Positions 61,592-64,000 of a stretch of DNA of 64,000 nucleotides are shown here, one piece after another (positions within the stretch are counted from its first letter, which is position 1; each line of letters opens with the position of its first letter). Source of the stretch: Mucilaginibacter sp. PPCGB 2223 (GTDB lineage: Bacteria > Bacteroidota > Bacteroidia > Sphingobacteriales > Sphingobacteriaceae). The position numbers and the translations under genes are program-made. The stretch spans positions 1,860,001 to 1,924,000 of the forward strand of contig NZ_MDJS01000001.1 of NCBI RefSeq assembly GCF_001705515.1, written 5' to 3'. The notes under the pieces were generated by a model that made no database searches, had not been told where the DNA came from, and saw only the letters and a list, made by a program, of their open reading frames with translations.

Positions 61592-64000
61592 TTAATAAGT
61601 GGTTGCTGTTAAAGCCCCGGTGTCCAGGTTGTACACCAGTTGCAGGATCGTCGTCAGGTCGGTTTCCGCGTGGCTGCCGTTGGCGCCGCTCACGACGTGA
61701 CTCGTAAAAGATTTCCGGCTCAGTTCCTGCCCGCCGCTGACCGAGGGCACATAGGATCCAGGCGGGTTGGTCATGACCATCACCGTATCGTTGTTCTTGG
61801 TGTTATAGGCGCCGGAGATCAGCCCCGCGGTGCGTCCGCGGCCTTTGATCTGCAGGGTAACAGTTGGGCCGGTCACTTCGGTGGCCAGCCGCGCGACATT
61901 GAACTCGAAACGCCATTTAAGCAGGTTGTCCGCCACCAGGTCGGAGGCCAGGACATAGGCCTGGGCGGGCGTTGATCCGGCCGGAACGATATTGTGCCCG
62001 GTATAGGCTACGATGTGCTCCATCACGTTCGGCGAATTATTGATCACCCCGATCACATCCAGAGAAGCAACCGTAAACAGGTCGACTACGATGATACCTA
62101 CCTGCCCATGCGTACTCGTAACCGTTACCTGGGCCGAAGCCGCGGTCGAACCGGCGATCACCGCGTTGATCGTTGTTTGATGCGTACCGGTCTCGTTGAC
62201 AAAAGGTGTGAAGGTATTGCCCGAGAAGGTCCCGTCTGCACTATTGAACACACAATGCGCGGTAATATCTTCCGTACTTTGATCAGAATAATGCAGCAGC
62301 ACCGTGTAGGGGGCGCTGGTCCCCTGGGCAACGCTGGCCGGGCCATTGATCGCTACCGAAGTCACCGTCACGCAGGTTAGCTGGCGGGTCACGACATGAT
62401 ATACCAACTTGCAAAGCGTATACAGATCGGCCTCCAGGTGGCTGCCGTTCGCACCGCCGAGCACTTGACTACGGTATGCGACCGGGCTACCTAAATTACT
62501 GCCCAGTACGCTGGGCAGATAATTGCCCGGGCTGCCGCTGAGCGTCATTTGCGCAGCAAAGTTCTTCAGGCTGTACTGCCCCGTCACCGGCAGTGCCACA
62601 CTGCCGCGCCCCTTGATATAAAAGACGAACTGATCAGTTAAAGGATAGCGGCTAATCAGTCCGGCGATGTTAAATTCGAAACGCCATTTCAGCACGGTAC
62701 TGTCAATCAGGTCCGAAGCGAGCATCCAGGCGGTCGCCGCCGCCGAAGCGGGCAGCGCCGGTACCAGGTTATGGCCCGAATAGACCGGCTGATGGGTTTC
62801 GGTAACCTCCGCGTTATCGATCAGGGCGATGACGTTCAGCGAACTGTTGGAGAACAGGTCCACCACCAGTATGCCGACATTGCTGCCCGTTCCGGTAATG
62901 GTTATCGCTTTATTCAGCGGAGTCCCACTGGTTGGGGTCGCCGTGATTTGAGCGCCAAAGCTCGAGCGGTCGTCAACAAATGGCCGGAAAATATTCCCTG
63001 TAAATAGCCCGGCCGGGCTGCTGAAAGTATATTGGCCGGTCTGATCAACCGTACTTCCATCCGAGTAAGTGACGATTACCCGATAAGCCTGCATTGTATG
63101 CTGGGCTACCGTATCCGAGCCGATAATGTCGGTCGACACGATCTCCAGGTAAGTTACATAGCTGATCGTTTTGCTGGCCACATGATAGGTCAGTTTCAGC
63201 AGTATGGGCAAATCTGCTTCCGCGTAGCTGCCGTTGGCGCCGTCCAGCATCGTGGTGCCGGAACTGACATGGCTGCCGGGCAGGTCCGCACCGCTCACGC
63301 CGGGCAGCAAATTACCCGTGGTTCCGCTCATCAGCATCTGCGCCGCGAATTGCTTGAGCACGAAAGCAAAGCTGAGCCCTCCAATGGTATCTCCCCGTCC
63401 TTTGATCAAAAAGACGAACTCGGGGCTGGCCGGATATTCGATCAACAACTGGGCGATATTGAACTCAAAGCGCCAGCGTAAAGAGGAACTGCCTGAAACC
63501 AGGTCAGAGGCCAGGATCAGAGCCGAAGCGGGGTCAGTCGCACCTGCCGGTATGCTATTATGACCGGTGTAAGCCGGTACGTGATTATTCGCTACTTCGG
63601 TATTATCGATCAGGCCGATCACATTCAGCGTCGGGCCGCCCAGCAGGTCGACCACCAGGATCCCCGCGTTCGTGTTGGTATTGGTAATGGTCACCGTCCG
63701 GCTAAGTTGCACCTGCCCGTTTTTGGAGGCGCTGATCACCGTGGTATGGGTCGGATTGGTATTGACAAAGGGCGAAAAAACGTTCCCGCTGAACAGGCCG
63801 TCCGGGCAGCTCAGCGTATATCCGGAAGTCAGGTCCGAAACCGAGCCATCCGAAAAATTAAACAGCACCGTATAATTCGCGGCGGAACCCTGCTCAACGG
63901 CGGCTGGCCCTACTATGGACACCGAGGTAACCGTGACACAGGATACCGTCCGGTGGACGACATCATAAGTAAACTTGGCCAGGACATTCAGCGCCGCATC
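61592..64000 (-). CDS. Tandem-repeat protein with Ig-like units, 5' end cut by window edge
   Basis: The frame runs from TAA near 61592 to the window edge; sequence before the GTG at 63922 reads as the end of another repeat, so the true start lies outside. At least 802 codons. Three full repeats of about 258 residues are visible. Each begins with a BIG2-like strand pattern (YSDGSTVDQTGQYTFSSPAG, LFTGNIFRPF), followed by ILVVDLF..LNVIGLIDN, then YTGHN.VPAG, LASDLV...LKWRFEFNIA, IKGRG and GANGSHAEADL. The FEFN and GANGSH words repeat almost unchanged. Repeats suggest an extended rod or a multivalent binding protein. No family recognised. Confidence 0.65.
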   Translation of the reverse strand, partial: DAALNVLAKFTYDVVHRTVSCVTVTSVSIVGPAAVEQGSAANYTVLFNFSDGSVSDLTSGYTLSCPDGLFSGNVFSPFVNTNPTHTTVISASKNGQVQLSRTVTITNTNTNAGILVVDLLGGPTLNVIGLIDNTEVANNHVPAYTGHNSIPAGATDPASALILASDLVSGSSSLRWRFEFNIAQLLIEYPASPEFVFLIKGRGDTIGGLSFAFVLKQFAAQMLMSGTTGNLLPGVSGADLPGSHVSSGTTMLDGANGSYAEADLPILLKLTYHVASKTISYVTYLEIVSTDIIGSDTVAQHTMQAYRVIVTYSDGSTVDQTGQYTFSSPAGLFTGNIFRPFVDDRSSFGAQITATPTSGTPLNKAITITGTGSNVGILVVDLFSNSSLNVIALIDNAEVTETHQPVYSGHNLVPALPASAAATAWMLASDLIDSTVLKWRFEFNIAGLISRYPLTDQFVFYIKGRGSVALPVTGQYSLKNFAAQMTLSGSPGNYLPSVLGSNLGSPVAYRSQVLGGANGSHLEADLYTLCKLVYHVVTRQLTCVTVTSVAINGPASVAQGTSAPYTVLLHYSDQSTEDITAHCVFNSADGTFSGNTFTPFVNETGTHQTTINAVIAGSTAASAQVTVTSTHGQVGIIVVDLFTVASLDVIGVINNSPNVMEHIVAYTGHNIVPAGSTPAQAYVLASDLVADNLLKWRFEFNVARLATEVTGPTVTLQIKGRGRTAGLISGAYNTKNNDTVMVMTNPPGSYVPSVSGGQELSRKSFTSHVVSGANGSHAETDLTTILQLVYNLDTGALTATTY

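Noticed and set aside
33866..64000. Type IX or other secretion of the giant proteins
   Set aside because: No signal peptides or C-terminal sorting domains are present on any of them.
1..64000. CRISPR arrays, rRNA and tRNA genes
   Set aside because: No regularly spaced direct repeats of 25-40 nt were seen, and no rRNA or tRNA features could be recognised by eye.

Overview
The window looks like the accessory part of a Bacteroidota chromosome, most like Sphingobacteriaceae (Mucilaginibacter/Pedobacter type). The evidence is gene content: Bacteroidetes-type Tra/Mob and RteC proteins, a PUR-family DUF3276 protein, a decayed type IX secretion (T9SS) sorting domain, PRTRC genes, and an almost complete lack of Shine-Dalgarno sequences. 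No rRNA or tRNA gene was seen, and no core housekeeping genes apart from single-strand DNA-binding proteins, a YifB ATPase and the DUF3276 protein.

Layout. (1) 1-10.3 kb, minus strand and AT-rich: transfer and maintenance genes of an integrative conjugative element. These are TraG (partial), TraF, TraE, an RteC regulator, a type IV coupling protein, a MOBP-type relaxase with its accessory protein, an oriT-like nested palindrome, and a ParA gene flanked by iteron-like repeats. (2) 10.6-12.9 kb, minus strand: a compact cassette of a PD-(D/E)XK-like protein, a HEPN-domain protein and a third unknown protein, which resembles a defence or toxin cargo module. (3) 12.9-13.6 kb: a gene-free stretch with repeated GGTnACC boxes, a 7-bp palindrome and a strong terminator. 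Base composition changes here and a tyrosine integrase gene follows. (4) 13.6-26 kb, GC-richer: integrase, DUF1016 nuclease, a PRTRC cluster (E, C, a small coupled ORF, F-like, B, ThiF) with extra small genes, two SSBs on opposite strands, YifB/ComM-like ATPase, PUR protein and a RadC-like protein without its catalytic motif. (5) 26-31.7 kb: two IS110-family insertion sequences flank a three-gene set made of a small helical protein, a secreted barrel-like protein and a patatin phospholipase. (6) 32-33.8 kb: a lipoprotein and a frameshifted T9SS-secreted pseudogene.

(7) 33.9-64 kb and beyond: one long minus-strand cluster of eleven genes with short gaps. It includes two phage-like fibres that share an N-terminal domain (one has a C-terminal peptidase S74 chaperone), another fibre-like protein, two giant proteins of 1658 and 2092 residues, a polymorphic-toxin-like protein with a small downstream gene that could be its immunity partner, a 719-residue protein and a protein built of ~258-residue repeats. 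None has a recognisable signal peptide. The arrangement suggests the distal part of a phage-tail-like particle (extracellular contractile injection system or tailocin), but no sheath, tube, baseplate or AAA ATPase gene lies in the window, so this is inference. It is the strongest candidate for a poorly described system here.

All calls were made by eye from the sequence. No database search, structure prediction or numerical composition analysis was run.
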